A DNA stretch of 64,000 bases from Acinetobacter sp. ANC 4470 (GTDB lineage Bacteria; Pseudomonadota; Gammaproteobacteria; Pseudomonadales; Moraxellaceae): contig NZ_NEGC01000001.1 in assembly GCF_002135335.1 (NCBI RefSeq), positions 434,001 through 498,000 of the forward strand. The letters are read 5' to 3'. The position numbers and the translations under genes were made by a program. Positions 29,754-39,772 of this stretch are shown here, in pieces; positions within the stretch are counted from its first letter, which is position 1; each line of letters opens with the position of its first letter. The notes beneath the pieces were generated by a model, which searched no databases, had not been told where the DNA came from, and was given only the letters and a program-made list of their open reading frames with translations.

Positions 29754-30671
29754 TTAATAAAACGCTTTAAGCAAATCACCTGCGCCTTGTTCAAGTAACT
29801 TCTGAGCCAGCGTTTCACCCAACTGTTCTGCTTGCTCAGGAGCCCCCTTAAGTTCAACTTTCAACAAGGTTGCACCATCGACACTGCCAACACGACCTTC
29901 AATATGGAGTTGACCTTGATTTAAAAAAGCATAACCTGCTATTGGAACTTGGCAACCGCCTTCCAAATATGCATTGAAAGCACGTTCTGCACGGACACAA
30001 ATATCGGTCTCATCATGTAACAATGGTAAAATAAGATCTAATACAGCTTGATCCGCTGCACGACATTCCAAGCCCAATGCACCTTGTCCAACGGCAGGTA
30101 AACTAATTTCAAGTTGCAGGGTATGGCGAATGCGATCTGCTAGGCCTAGGCGCTTTAAACCGGCACTGGCCAAAATAATGGCATCGTACAAACCTGTATC
30201 TAATTTAGATAAACGCGTACCAACATTACCGCGTAAGTCAATAATGTTAAGATCTGGGCGCTGTTTTAAAATCTGGCATTTACGACGTAAGCTTGAAGTA
30301 CCGACTTTGGCCCCATGCGGTAATTCAGCAAAACTGTTATATGTATTTGAGACAAAAGCATCCAACGGATCTTCTCGCTCACAGATCACCGCAAGCGTTA
30401 ATCCTTTAGGTAATGCCATAGGCACATCTTTCATAGAGTGAACGGCTAAATCAGCACGACCATCAAGTAATGCTTCTTCCAACTCTTTCACAAATAAACC
30501 TTTGCCGCCAATTTTAGCCAAAGGCGTATCTAAGATTTTGTCACCTTGCGTCACGAAGGTCACCAACTCGACTTTAAGATCAGCATGCATTGCCTCTAAA
30601 CGGGCACGAATATGTTCGGCTTGCCATAATGCAAGCGGGCTTTGTCGAGTTGCAATCTTCAAAATCTTCAT
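29754..30671 (-). CDS. hemC: Hydroxymethylbilane synthase (porphobilinogen deaminase)
   Basis: Polymerises four porphobilinogens to hydroxymethylbilane. The 305 aa match the family. [12 protein letters not shown] near the N-terminus, [12 protein letters not shown], and the cofactor cysteine in [11 protein letters not shown] (Cys about 240) that holds the dipyrromethane are all present. It heads hemC-hemD-hemX-hemY and lies about 100 bp downstream of algR, the order seen in Pseudomonas. Confidence 0.97.
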   Translation of the reverse strand: MKILKIATRQSPLALWQAEHIRARLEAMHADLKVELVTFVTQGDKILDTPLAKIGGKGLFVKELEEALLDGRADLAVHSMKDVPMALPKGLTLAVICEREDPLDAFVSNTYNSFAELPHGAKVGTSSLRRKCQILKQRPDLNIIDLRGNVGTRLSKLDTGLYDAIILASAGLKRLGLADRIRHTLQLEISLPAVGQGALGLECRAADQAVLDLILPLLHDETDICVRAERAFNAYLEGGCQVPIAGYAFLNQGQLHIEGRVGSVDGATLLKVELKGAPEQAEQLGETLAQKLLEQGAGDLLKAFY

Positions 30672-30778
30672 AAATTTTAGAAACAGTCAATAAGTGCGTT
30701 GTTCTAAACTTAACGTGCTGACTTAAAAATGCAAGTAAATTTGCGCACTTGTTGTCAGCAAAATGATGAAAATCAGAT

Positions 30779-31519
30779 CTACATTTTTTGTATTCGCTCT
30801 CTTAAATAAGGTAAATGACGCCTACTGACGGCCAAACGCTCCTCCAATTCACGACAACGGACTTGATACTGCCCTGAACTAATCACTTCGAGCCCATCCA
30901 AAAAATGTACTGAAACCAAGGCATTTCGATGAATTCGAATAAATTGATCACCAAATTCATTTTCTAAGTCTTTTAATGTTTCATCAATCAGTAAATTGCC
31001 ATGCTTATGCCGTACTGTGACATATTTTTGATCTGCTAAAAAATAATAAATATTTTCCACAGGTACCAATTCTACGCCCCGGTAGGTTTTCGCCACGATT
31101 TGATGGCGTTTTATATTTAATTCGTCCATATCTTCTTTTTGTTTTAACGTACTCATTTGTGCTTGAGTCAGTTTTGTTAAATGATCTAAAACCTGTTGCA
31201 ATTCCTGCTGCATCACGGGTTTTAATAAATAGCCCTCTGCATGTGATTTAAATGCATCTAAAGCATGTTCGTCATAGGCAGTACAAAAGATAATGGCAGG
31301 CATAAAATCAAGCTGACGCAAATATTGTGCACAGCTCAAACCATCCATTTCAGGCATTTGAATATCTAAAAGCACAACGTCTGGCTCGTGAAATTGCGCC
31401 AGATCAAGCGCCTGTTGACCATGTGTGGCTGTTGCAACGACTTGATGCCCCAGTTGAGTGACTAAACGTGATAAGCGCTCTACCGCGAGAGGTTCATCAT
31501 CACAAATTAGGATGTCCAT
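30779..31519 (-). CDS. algR: LytTR family response regulator (AlgR-type)
   Basis: A two-component regulator partnered with the adjacent sensor. In Pseudomonas the orthologue controls alginate and type IV pili. The start is the ATG at 31519 (MDILICDDEP, 246 aa), with AGGAGGAG just upstream. The receiver has the acidic pair DD near residue 7, the phospho-acceptor Asp in LLDIQMPEMDG (about 52) and the Lys of LKPVM. The C-terminal LytTR DNA-binding domain (about 140-245) includes FIRIHRNALVS. Its neighbours algZ, argH and hemC are the same as in Pseudomonas. What it controls here is not known. Confidence 0.88.
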   Translation of the reverse strand: MDILICDDEPLAVERLSRLVTQLGHQVVATATHGQQALDLAQFHEPDVVLLDIQMPEMDGLSCAQYLRQLDFMPAIIFCTAYDEHALDAFKSHAEGYLLKPVMQQELQQVLDHLTKLTQAQMSTLKQKEDMDELNIKRHQIVAKTYRGVELVPVENIYYFLADQKYVTVRHKHGNLLIDETLKDLENEFGDQFIRIHRNALVSVHFLDGLEVISSGQYQVRCRELEERLAVSRRHLPYLRERIQKM

Positions 31520-31572
31520 TTCTCCTCCTTTCCCAGTCAACATCATTTTTTTTATAGGTTAACTATGCTTTC

Positions 31573-32727
31573 TTATTTATATCGATATTGCACAACTGTG
31601 GTAAATATCCCCTTCCCTGCATATGTCTGAAAAACCACACCGCGTCCATAATAAGCTTGTAGACGTTGTTTTACATTATCAACTGCAATTCCATGTCCTT
31701 GTCGTAATGTTATTTTATCCTGTGTATAAGGATTAGTAATGACTATATTGACTTGATTTTGCAATATTTCGATCAATATACTTATCGTACTCTTTGTTAA
31801 AAATTTTTCAACTCCATGAAAAATACTATTTTCAACTAAAGGTTGTAAAGTTAATAACGGAATTTGTATGCAAGAAAAGAGAGCTTCATCATCACATTTC
31901 CATTCTACTTGCAGTCTATCACCCAATCGAATCTGTTCAATAGCTAAATAACGCTGACAAAGCTCAATCTCATCTTTTAATCGAACCAACTTAAGTTCTT
32001 GAAAACTTGCACGAAATAACCGCGATAAATTCAATAACATTTGTTCAGCTTTATCGGGGTCAATGCTAATTAAACTAATCACACTATTTAAACTATTAAA
32101 CAGGAAATGTGGATGAATACGGGCTTGCATGGCTTGAATACGTGCATTGAGCTCACTATTTTGTTGCCGTGCCCATTGCTCTCGTAAATATAAATAGCGA
32201 AAACAAAATGTTCCAATCAGTATCCCATACCCCAGATGCAACATCACACCATCAAGTAAAATATCTGCCGTTAAATGATGGAAGTGAAAATTTTGTCCGA
32301 AATAGATCAAGCCATTGAGTGCCACAGTGGTCAGCAACAAAATAATTTGTAAAAGAATAAAACCGGCACATAACGCTTGTGCAAAACTTAAGGGCTGAAA
32401 TTTTTGTTGAAATCGTTCAATCAATGCAACAAAACACAGTAAAACCCAATTGATAAACAACATATATTGCAGCAATCGGTCTACACTTAAAGCGCCCCAT
32501 GATTGCGCTTCTGCTAAAGCTAAAATCATCGCTAAAATATTACTGGCAATAAATAATTCGATTAAATGTTGCCAACGCCCGATTTTCGTAAAAAAATAAG
32601 CATATGTCTTATTTCCCTGTGTATGAGCAAAAGTTTGGTCGTCTTGTCCTTCGGCAAGTGAACCTGAATTTGTTATACTGTTCTTAGTTCTAATGCTTTT
32701 TATCTTATTGAGCCGACATGACCACAT
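31573..32727 (-). CDS. algZ: LytS/AlgZ-type sensor histidine kinase
   Basis: A membrane sensor kinase of the His_kinase family (PF06580). Four or so membrane helices lie between residues 55 and 175. The phospho-acceptor block is [13 protein letters not shown] with His about 205. The N-box region ([16 protein letters not shown]) and the C-terminal [13 protein letters not shown] glycine box are present. The only in-frame start is the ATG at 32727. It has GAGGA eight bases upstream, inside argH codons. The 384-aa protein thus begins 10 bp into the divergent argH gene. It is 53 bp upstream of algR. Confidence 0.87.
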   Translation of the reverse strand: MWSCRLNKIKSIRTKNSITNSGSLAEGQDDQTFAHTQGNKTYAYFFTKIGRWQHLIELFIASNILAMILALAEAQSWGALSVDRLLQYMLFINWVLLCFVALIERFQQKFQPLSFAQALCAGFILLQIILLLTTVALNGLIYFGQNFHFHHLTADILLDGVMLHLGYGILIGTFCFRYLYLREQWARQQNSELNARIQAMQARIHPHFLFNSLNSVISLISIDPDKAEQMLLNLSRLFRASFQELKLVRLKDEIELCQRYLAIEQIRLGDRLQVEWKCDDEALFSCIQIPLLTLQPLVENSIFHGVEKFLTKSTISILIEILQNQVNIVITNPYTQDKITLRQGHGIAVDNVKQRLQAYYGRGVVFQTYAGKGIFTTVVQYRYK

Positions 32728-34148
32728 CTTCTAATTCCTCAAATCCGTCACAAACCCAAACTTCGGGTATGTGGGGCGGTCGTTTCTCTGAAGCCACTGA
32801 CGCTTTTGTTGCTGAATTTACAGCATCTGTACAATTTGACCAACGCTTTTATAAACAAGATATTGCAGGTTCTATTGCACATGCAACCATGCTCGCAAAA
32901 GTTGGCGTGCTAACTGAGCAAGAACGTGACGACATCATCACCGGCTTAATGGCAATTCAAGCGGACATTGAAGCAGGTAACTTTGAATGGCGCATTGACC
33001 TAGAAGATGTGCACATGAACATTGAGTCTCGTCTGACTCAACGTATTGGGATCACAGGCAAGAAATTACATACCGGTCGTAGCCGTAACGACCAAGTCGC
33101 AACCGATATTCGTTTATATGTACGTGACGAAATTGACGCGATTTTAAAATTACTGGAAAAATTACAAAAAGGCATTTTGGGCTTAGCGGCTAAAAATACC
33201 CAAACTATTATGCCAGGCTTCACACATTTACAAACGGCACAGCCTGTGACTTTTGGTCACCACTTAATGGCATGGTTTGAAATGTTAGTACGTGACAGCG
33301 AGCGCTTGATTGACTGTCGTAAACGTGTCAATCGCTTGCCATTAGGTTCTGCTGCACTTGCAGGGACAACCTATCCGATTGACCGTGCTTATACTGCGGA
33401 ACTATTGGGTTTTGAAGATGTATGTGAAAACTCACTGGATGCTGTATCTGATCGTGACTTCGGCATTGAATTCAACGCTGCTGCATCACTGATCATGATG
33501 CACTTGTCGCGTATGTCGGAAGAAATGATTCTTTGGACTTCAGCGCAGTTCAAATTTGTCAACATTCCTGACCGTTTCTGTACTGGCTCTTCCATTATGC
33601 CGCAGAAGAAAAATCCTGATGTTCCGGAACTCATTCGTGGTAAAACGGGTCGTGTGTATGGCGACTTAATGAGTCTTTTGACCCTGATGAAAGGTCAACC
33701 GTTGGCTTATAACAAAGACAATCAAGAAGATAAAGAACCCCTGTTTGATGCGATTGATACCGTTCGTGGTTCACTGATGGCATTTGCAGACATGATTCCT
33801 GCGCTTGTACCTAACATTAAAATTATGCGCGAAGCTGCACTGCGTGGCTTCTCAACCGCAACGGATCTTGCTGACTATTTGGTTAAAAATGGCGTGGCAT
33901 TCCGTGATGCCCATGAAATTGTCGGTAAAGCGGTCGCACTGGGTGTGGCTGAAGCTAAAGATTTATCTGAACTTACACTTGAGCAATTACAACAATTCTC
34001 AGACTTAATTTCTGAAGATGTCTTTGAAAAAGCACTGACGCTTGAAGCATCTGTGAATGCACGTAACCATATTGGGGGTACTGCACCTGCTCAAGTTGAA
34101 GCAGCAATCGTACGTGCTTACACCCGCTTAGAAAAACTTTACGCTTAA
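32718..34148 (+). CDS. argH: Argininosuccinate lyase
   Basis: Splits argininosuccinate to arginine and fumarate. The 476 aa have a short Ser/Asn/Gln-rich N-terminal extension before [13 protein letters not shown], which is where many ArgH proteins begin. The fumarase-superfamily signature [20 protein letters not shown] is intact, as are [12 protein letters not shown] and FTHLQTAQP. The upstream ribosome-binding site is poor (TTGAG). An ATG at 32769 (MWGGRF) is an alternative but has no ribosome-binding site. It is divergent from and overlapping algZ, and yggX follows 13 bp later. Confidence 0.97.
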   Translation: MTTSSNSSNPSQTQTSGMWGGRFSEATDAFVAEFTASVQFDQRFYKQDIAGSIAHATMLAKVGVLTEQERDDIITGLMAIQADIEAGNFEWRIDLEDVHMNIESRLTQRIGITGKKLHTGRSRNDQVATDIRLYVRDEIDAILKLLEKLQKGILGLAAKNTQTIMPGFTHLQTAQPVTFGHHLMAWFEMLVRDSERLIDCRKRVNRLPLGSAALAGTTYPIDRAYTAELLGFEDVCENSLDAVSDRDFGIEFNAAASLIMMHLSRMSEEMILWTSAQFKFVNIPDRFCTGSSIMPQKKNPDVPELIRGKTGRVYGDLMSLLTLMKGQPLAYNKDNQEDKEPLFDAIDTVRGSLMAFADMIPALVPNIKIMREAALRGFSTATDLADYLVKNGVAFRDAHEIVGKAVALGVAEAKDLSELTLEQLQQFSDLISEDVFEKALTLEASVNARNHIGGTAPAQVEAAIVRAYTRLEKLYA

Positions 34149-34161
34149 GGAAGAATGAGAG

Positions 34162-34434
34162 ATGTCTCGACAGGTTTTTTGCCGTAAATATCAAACAGAA
34201 ATGGAAGGCTTAGACTTTGCACCTTTTCCGGGTGCAAAGGGTCAAGAATTTTTTGAAACTGTATCTAAACAAGCTTGGCAAGAATGGCTAAAACACCAAA
34301 CGACGTTGATTAATGAAAAACGTTTAAATGTGTTTGAAGCAGATGCGAAGAAGTTTTTAGAAGAACAACGTGAAAAATTCTTGAGCAATGATGAGTCTGT
34401 TGAAAAAGCCGAAGGTTGGACTGCCGAAAAATAA
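34162..34434 (+). CDS. yggX: Probable Fe(2+)-trafficking / oxidative damage protection protein
   Basis: A small protein that protects iron-sulfur enzymes during oxidative stress. The 90 aa match the family exactly: start [11 protein letters not shown] with the conserved Cys at 7, then [11 protein letters not shown] and a helical C-terminus rich in Lys and Glu. It follows argH by 13 bp and probably shares its transcript. It is followed by a terminator at 34514-34533. Confidence 0.95.
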   Translation: MSRQVFCRKYQTEMEGLDFAPFPGAKGQEFFETVSKQAWQEWLKHQTTLINEKRLNVFEADAKKFLEEQREKFLSNDESVEKAEGWTAEK

Positions 34435-34513
34435 GGCAGTGCATTGATTTTGATTCGCAAAGTGCCTAGAAGCCAAGACTGAAAAGCAATGCTCATATCG
34501 CTTTGAATAAAAA

Positions 34514-34540
34514 AGCTCCATTTTAATGGGGCTTTTTTTG
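34514..34540 (+). terminator. Terminator of argH-yggX
   Basis: AGCTCCAT and ATGGGGCT pair (one G-U) across TTTA, and a run of seven T follows. Confidence 0.88.
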
Positions 34541-34633
34541 CTCTTTAAAAAGCGCTACAAAGCAAAATCACATCTCCAATAAAACGATACATTTCAATAC
34601 AATAAGTTACATGATTCCAGAGATTTATTCTCC

Positions 34634-34731
34634 TATAATCAATTCCAAGAAGATGGTTAAACATCTTATAAAAATATAAGTATTTTCAATTTCAATCCTA
34701 GGTTTCCCCCAAAATCTAGGATTTTTTTTGT
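34634..34731 (+). ncRNA. Candidate small RNA transcription unit
   Basis: A perfect TATAAT lies at 34634-34639, with only a poor -35 sequence. The expected transcript (about 34646 to 34731) would hold two small stem-loops (AGATG/CATCT and CTTAT/ATAAG). A strong intrinsic terminator then closes it: AATCCTAG at 34694-34701 pairs with CTAGGATT at 34716-34723, followed by eight T. No ORF is apparent in it. It lies alone between the yggX and pgsA terminators. Expression is unproven. Confidence 0.5.
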
Positions 34732-34777
34732 CTAACACGGCTACCTTTATTTTAAAAGCAATAAATTGAGGTGAAAA

Positions 34778-34801
34778 AAAACGCCCTGACATAGGCGTTT
34801 T
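34778..34801 (-). terminator. Terminator of pgsA
   Basis: AAAACGCC and GGCGTTTT pair perfectly; on the minus strand a run of T follows. It is 22 bp past the pgsA stop. Confidence 0.88.
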
Positions 34802-34823
34802 AACTGAATTCTTCAAGCTTAAC

Positions 34824-35411
34824 TTAAGGCTGTTTTAGATAAGGCCACGCGGCTTTTAAATAAATAAACATTGACCATAATGTTAGAATTACAGCGGTAT
34901 ACAGTAGCAGATAAGCTAAAGTTTCAAGCGGTTGCCAATTCAACAAGAACACTGAAATTGCAATCATCTGAAAAGCCGTTTTATATTTACCCACAGTTGA
35001 TACTGCAACACTGGTACGCGCACCGAGCTCTGCCATCCATTCACGTAAAGCAGAAACCGTAATTTCACGTGAAATAATCACAATCGCGGCAAATGCCATC
35101 GACATACTGGGTTGCCATTGCACCAAAACAATCAGTGCAGCTGCGACCATAAGTTTATCTGCCACAGGGTCAAGAAAACGACCAAATGCGGATGTTTGAT
35201 TGAGTGAACGCGCCAAATAACCGTCGAACCAATCCGTTATAGCAGCAATCACAAAAATAGCCGTTAAAATCATGTGACGAGTCATGTTACTGTCTTGCTC
35301 AGCGACACCGATTGTAGGTGGCCAATATGCCACCAACAAAAAAACGGGTATTAAAGCTATACGCGCCAAAGTCAAGATATTTGGAATATTCAGGATTCGA
35401 CCTGTAGTCAT
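34824..35411 (-). CDS. pgsA: CDP-diacylglycerol--glycerol-3-phosphate 3-phosphatidyltransferase
   Basis: Makes phosphatidylglycerophosphate, the committed step of phosphatidylglycerol and cardiolipin synthesis. The start is taken as the ATG at 35411 (MTTGRILNIPNILTLARI, 195 aa); the frame also allows a TTG four codons earlier. The CDP-alcohol phosphotransferase motif is complete: DWFDGYLARSLNQ then GRFLDPVADK. Four or so membrane helices span the protein. It has its own terminator. Confidence 0.95.
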   Translation of the reverse strand: MTTGRILNIPNILTLARIALIPVFLLVAYWPPTIGVAEQDSNMTRHMILTAIFVIAAITDWFDGYLARSLNQTSAFGRFLDPVADKLMVAAALIVLVQWQPSMSMAFAAIVIISREITVSALREWMAELGARTSVAVSTVGKYKTAFQMIAISVFLLNWQPLETLAYLLLYTAVILTLWSMFIYLKAAWPYLKQP

Positions 35412-35519
35412 AGACACCGCCAATTTTCCCCTTTATGTACGATGAAAAATCACACATATTCTGAGAATGGATTCATCGTTAATTCAGACTCACTTTATAC
35501 GAATTGCTATAAAGTGTCA

Positions 35520-36314
35520 CTAGGCAAACACGGTAACTGTCTGCCTAGAAATTGCAATCAGTCTATTTTCAGCATCCCACAGATGTGCATATTCTGTGGA
35601 GTAACCTTCTGTGGCATAGTCAGTAAATACTTTATATTTAAACCAATCATACAATTGATGCTGTACAGGATGCACATACGTCACATGCCATGTCAGCGAA
35701 CTGGCAGGTGACAGCGTTTGAAACATCGGCAATACACCCGGTGGCCAAATATCCAGTAAGGTCATCAACGCTGCAACTGTTAGTTCATCATTTTCATGCT
35801 GAGCTGGGTTAAAACGGAACCAGCCACCAAAGTCAGGTTTCGCACTGGCGGTACACGGATAATTACCTTCAGCCCAACACACATCAAATTGCTGATAGCA
35901 CTGCGGCATCGCGGCATGCTGAGGAAGTTTAGCTAAACTTTCAGGGTTCGGATAATCTGGAGCAATACGTTCTTGGTGTACCTGAATGCTCGATTCGCGC
36001 TGCATACCAAAACTGGCAATTAAAATACTTTGTACCGCATCATCTTGCCATAAACGCACTTCAATGGTGGTGACTGACTTGCCTTGCCTTAAAATTTCAG
36101 CCGTGAGTCGCACTTTACTTTCTTGCACTGGGCCGACAAAAGTGACACTGGTACTGAGTAAGCGTTTTGCTGGATCGGCTATGGTCACCAAAGCCTTTTG
36201 CATCATCATCCCTGCAACTAAACCACCATAAATGGTGCGTCCTTGTAGCCAACCCTGCGGAATATTGACCCATTCATCCTGTTCAATTTCTGTGAATAAT
36301 TGGCGTAATGACAT
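35520..36314 (-). CDS. Acyl-CoA thioesterase, TesB-like double hot-dog fold
   Basis: Probably hydrolyses acyl-CoA. The 264 aa have the two-domain layout of the TesB-like thioesterase family. WLQGRTIYGGLVAGMMMQKAL near the N-terminus is the typical first hot-dog helix, and SSLTWHVTYVHPV and FTDYATEGYSTEYAHLWDAENRLIAISRQT resemble the C-terminal domain of these proteins. No signal peptide. It is 104 bp upstream of uvrC on the same strand. The chain length acted on is unknown. Confidence 0.85.
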   Translation of the reverse strand: MSLRQLFTEIEQDEWVNIPQGWLQGRTIYGGLVAGMMMQKALVTIADPAKRLLSTSVTFVGPVQESKVRLTAEILRQGKSVTTIEVRLWQDDAVQSILIASFGMQRESSIQVHQERIAPDYPNPESLAKLPQHAAMPQCYQQFDVCWAEGNYPCTASAKPDFGGWFRFNPAQHENDELTVAALMTLLDIWPPGVLPMFQTLSPASSLTWHVTYVHPVQHQLYDWFKYKVFTDYATEGYSTEYAHLWDAENRLIAISRQTVTVFA

Positions 36315-36418
36315 CCTTCATCCTCTATTGTTTTTGCTTTACGCTATCTTTCACTGATTTTGTATTGCTGTGAATGATCAATGACTCATGCGTCAGTGAG
36401 CATTTTTGCCAATCTGCC

Positions 36419-38224
36419 CTAAAGAGCTTCATGCAGAATTTTATAAATGGTTCTGGCCATGACTTCACCCAGTCCCGATACCAGCATGAGTTCTTTTTCT
36501 GAAGCTTTCAGCACACCTTGAATACCGCCAAAATGGGTCAATAAATCACGGCGACGTTTTGGCCCTAATCTTGGAATAACTTCTAAGACTGAACCACCGC
36601 GTTTTTTATCACGTTTAGCGCGGTGTTTGGTGATGGCAAAACGATGCGCTTCATCCCGCACCTGTTGAATCAAATGCAGTGCTTTATGGTCTTCGGGTAA
36701 TTGAATTTTTGTACCATCGGTAAAATGTAGTGTTTCCAACCCCGGTTTACGCCCTTCACCTTTGGAGACACCCAGCATAAACGCATCTAATCCAAGTTCT
36801 TGCATGACTTGCATCGCCATGTGCAATTGACCTTTACCGCCATCAATCAAAAGTAAATCGGGTAACATGGCTTTTTTATAACGACGCGTCAGTGCTTGGC
36901 GCATGGCTGCATAGTCATCGCCACCAGTAATATCCTCAATGGAAAATTGACGATAATCACGTTTACGTGCACCGCCTGCATCGAACACGACACAAGAAGC
37001 AATGGTGGCTTCACCCATGGTATGCGAAATATCAAAACATTCTATTCGGTCAATCGGTCGCCCCACCACTTGCTCAAGTTGATGAAAACGTTCATTCAAT
37101 TCAAAATGGTTAGCCAGTTGTCCTTTGATGGCATGCTGAACATTCATATTGGCCAGCTCAAGCCACTCAGCACGGGTTTCTCGCACCTTATGCTTAATCT
37201 GTATTTTCTTGGAGAATTCTTGTTGCAGTGCTTGTTCTAATTCTTTGCTGTTTGGCAATTCTGCATTAATAATCAACTCATTGGGAACTTCATCGGCCAC
37301 CTGAAAATAAAAGTTCGCCATAAAATCAGACAACATTTGCCCTAAATCATCACCCAACATATCAGGGAAATAACTTTTTCCCCCCAACATTTTACCGTTG
37401 CGTACATGCATAATTTGTACACAAGTTACCCCTGCGTGATAAGCGATCGCCAAAATATCGGCTTCCCCTTTGACTTTATAAATCGCTTGTTGCGACTGTA
37501 CATCACGTAGCAATGCCATACGATCACGATAAAATACCGCTTTTTCAAACTCCAAAGCATCTGCCGCAGCTTCCATTTTAGTAATCAGTTCTTGATTGAG
37601 TTCTTTAGTATCGCCCTGTAAAAAACGTATCGAATTTTGGACATCTTCTTGATAGTCTTCAGCCGAAATTAAACCTACACACGGCGCAGTACAGCGTTTA
37701 ATTTGATATTGTAAACATGGACGTTTACGCTGCGAAAAATAGCTATTTTCACATTGGCGCACGTTAAAAAGTTTTTGTAACACCAACAAAGTATCGCGGG
37801 CATTATAGGCACTTGGATACGGTCCAAAAAATTTACCTTGTTGATGTTTGCCCTTACCGCGTCCACTGGCAATTCTGGGATAAGGTTTATCACTGGAGAT
37901 AAAAATATAAACGTAGGATTTATCATCGCGCAACATAATGTTATAAGGTGGACGATGTAATTTAATTAGGTTTTGTTCAAGCAATAAGGCTTCAGTTTCC
38001 GAACGAACAATCAGCGTTTCAATATTATAAATACGTGCCACCAACGCCTGTGTTTTAGGATGTTCGATGGTCTTTACAAAGTAGGTCGACACGCGATTTT
38101 TTAGATTCTTGGCTTTACCGACATATAGTAACTCACCGTCTTTGCCGAGCATGCGATAAACACCGGGCAAAGTCGTCATATTGGCTAAAATTTTTTCTAT
38201 ATTTGCACGTGCATTTTCGTTCAC
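36419..38224 (-). CDS. uvrC: UvrABC excinuclease subunit C
   Basis: Makes both incisions in nucleotide excision repair. The gene starts with GTG and encodes 601 aa. The N-terminal GIY-YIG nuclease is at [27 protein letters not shown] (about 19-45). A UvrB-binding helix pair lies near 205-240 ([20 protein letters not shown]). The RNase H-like endonuclease follows with FDISH and [10 protein letters not shown], and the C-terminus has the tandem helix-hairpin-helix ([26 protein letters not shown]). It is intact. Confidence 0.97.
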   Translation of the reverse strand: MNENARANIEKILANMTTLPGVYRMLGKDGELLYVGKAKNLKNRVSTYFVKTIEHPKTQALVARIYNIETLIVRSETEALLLEQNLIKLHRPPYNIMLRDDKSYVYIFISSDKPYPRIASGRGKGKHQQGKFFGPYPSAYNARDTLLVLQKLFNVRQCENSYFSQRKRPCLQYQIKRCTAPCVGLISAEDYQEDVQNSIRFLQGDTKELNQELITKMEAAADALEFEKAVFYRDRMALLRDVQSQQAIYKVKGEADILAIAYHAGVTCVQIMHVRNGKMLGGKSYFPDMLGDDLGQMLSDFMANFYFQVADEVPNELIINAELPNSKELEQALQQEFSKKIQIKHKVRETRAEWLELANMNVQHAIKGQLANHFELNERFHQLEQVVGRPIDRIECFDISHTMGEATIASCVVFDAGGARKRDYRQFSIEDITGGDDYAAMRQALTRRYKKAMLPDLLLIDGGKGQLHMAMQVMQELGLDAFMLGVSKGEGRKPGLETLHFTDGTKIQLPEDHKALHLIQQVRDEAHRFAITKHRAKRDKKRGGSVLEVIPRLGPKRRRDLLTHFGGIQGVLKASEKELMLVSGLGEVMARTIYKILHEAL

Positions 38225-38331
38225 GGTAGACTTTTTAATTTAAATGATCTTTCATGATGTAAGACTGATCCTGCAATTTTCAAGTCTACTGTTGCAAAAA
38301 TGGCTTATTTATCGCTATTTTCAAAGGATGA

Positions 38332-39207
38332 TCACAAATCAAATGTTTTATTGATGCTATTCAATGCACTTTCATTCAAAAAATCACATTGTAATGAGCC
38401 ATCGGCAGTCATCACTAATGTTTCATTTTGAGTATGATAGATGGCTCCATAATCTCGATTTTCATAGCTAAACGTTGCATACTTTGTAGGATCTGCAATG
38501 AAAGGTTCATATTGTTTCCAAGGAATATTATTCCACACTCCTTGGTTGACCACTGTCCCGCTATAATGACTTAAAGAGTTCGGATTAAAATCCATATAAT
38601 CCTGATTACTCAGCACTGCCAACTTTTGCCAACACACGGCATCCGATTTAAATGTGGCTGTATTTCCAGAATCAATCAAGCGATGCAAATGTTGTAAAGT
38701 TGCATCACTGACATTCGGTGTACTCTTCGCCTGACGCAGTAAATATTTTACATAATCAGTCATATAAAACCCCGATAAACCAATTTTTTTCAATTGATAG
38801 GTGAACTTTAATGGATGACTGGATGCCAAATTACTGGGTTGATAAGCTAAAGTCGTATCATTAAAACTGCTATTTTCACCTATCCAATAACTACCATCTG
38901 CTTTTTGAGGCGGCGAAATAGTAGATATTGCATCTTCAATCAAAAAATTCCGAATGGCTTCCGTTTGATAAAGTGGTTTTTCACTATAGTGAATAGATAA
39001 ATGATTCATTTGATCAATGTGATATTTTTTTTGATTCAAATGAGTTACATCAACATCTGCTTGAACCTCATAACTATAAAAAGTTTTAGTCGCAGACTGC
39101 TCAACGACTCCTGATGAATCCCCCGATCCCCCACCGCCACAAGCGGTTAAAAATAATGTCGATAGCAATACAGCACTTATATTTTTCATCTTATGGCTTA
39201 ACTTCAT
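38332..39207 (-). CDS. Lipoprotein of unknown function
   Basis: The N-terminus MKLSHKMKNISAVLLSTLF is followed by LTACGGGGSGDSSG, a lipobox plus a Gly/Ser spacer, so it is exported and lipidated. The remainder (to 291 aa) is polar, Tyr- and Ser-rich, and I do not recognise a domain. Two cysteines in the mature part (VCWQKLA and LQCDFLN) could form a disulfide. A second ATG six codons in is an alternative start. It is transcribed alone, with a long non-coding stretch upstream shared with fadB. Confidence 0.7.
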   Translation of the reverse strand: MKLSHKMKNISAVLLSTLFLTACGGGGSGDSSGVVEQSATKTFYSYEVQADVDVTHLNQKKYHIDQMNHLSIHYSEKPLYQTEAIRNFLIEDAISTISPPQKADGSYWIGENSSFNDTTLAYQPSNLASSHPLKFTYQLKKIGLSGFYMTDYVKYLLRQAKSTPNVSDATLQHLHRLIDSGNTATFKSDAVCWQKLAVLSNQDYMDFNPNSLSHYSGTVVNQGVWNNIPWKQYEPFIADPTKYATFSYENRDYGAIYHTQNETLVMTADGSLQCDFLNESALNSINKTFDL

Positions 39208-39772
39208 CTTATTTATCAGGATTATTAATGAAATTCTTTGCTAAAAACAAGCTGTGAAGCTATAAAAAATTAAATGACCGACTTTATTGGGTGATCTGCA
39301 ACGCTTATTGATCACACCATTTCCTGAATCAATTTTAAATTTCAGTCAAATTGATCTTAAAAAGTGAAGCAAACGCCTAAAATAAAACGTTCAATCTTTG
39401 TCATGCGAGTTATTTTATTTACAAAAGCATGACTCACTTTTCTATCAATTGACTTTTCTGACCAAAACAAGCAAATAAAAAACTTGTAATTCAAGACTTA
39501 TACCCGATATAAATAGTCACGAAATTATTAAAAAATCTTAATTTAAACAAAAAGTTCATCATATTTTTACAAAGCAAAGTAAAAATAAAGCCATCTACCA
39601 CACAGGTTTGTTAAAGAAAAATTGATGACCCTTGCGTCACGGCTTGATACAACTTGTTATGTTCTTTTTAGATATAGTTATCGTAAGATTAGCGAAGTTC
39701 AATGTATGCAAAAACTGCGTACATACTTCAAAACATCAACTTAAAAGTCCTCCAAAATAAAGGAGATCAGGC
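39208..39772. other. Long divergent regulatory region upstream of fadBA
   Basis: A 565-bp AT-rich gap separates the lipoprotein gene from fadB. I see no gene in it. It has an inverted repeat GTCATGC (39400-39406) and GCATGAC (39427-39433), with arms 20 bp apart, that could be an operator. AAAGGAG stands before the fadB start. No promoter is clear enough to name. Confidence 0.5.

Larger units (their letters stand above)
34435..34823. other. Intergenic region with terminators and a candidate small RNA
   Basis: This 389-bp gap holds the argH-yggX terminator, a unit resembling an independent small RNA (34634-34731), and the pgsA terminator near its right end. No convincing protein gene is present. 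Confidence 0.7.

Noticed and set aside
34625..34816. A 63-codon minus-strand frame between yggX and pgsA
   Set aside because: It runs through two terminators and lacks a ribosome-binding site; the candidate RNA on the other strand explains the region better.
36360..36415. A hairpin with T-run between the TesB-like gene and uvrC
   Set aside because: Pairing needs a bulge and the T-run is on the strand opposite to both genes.
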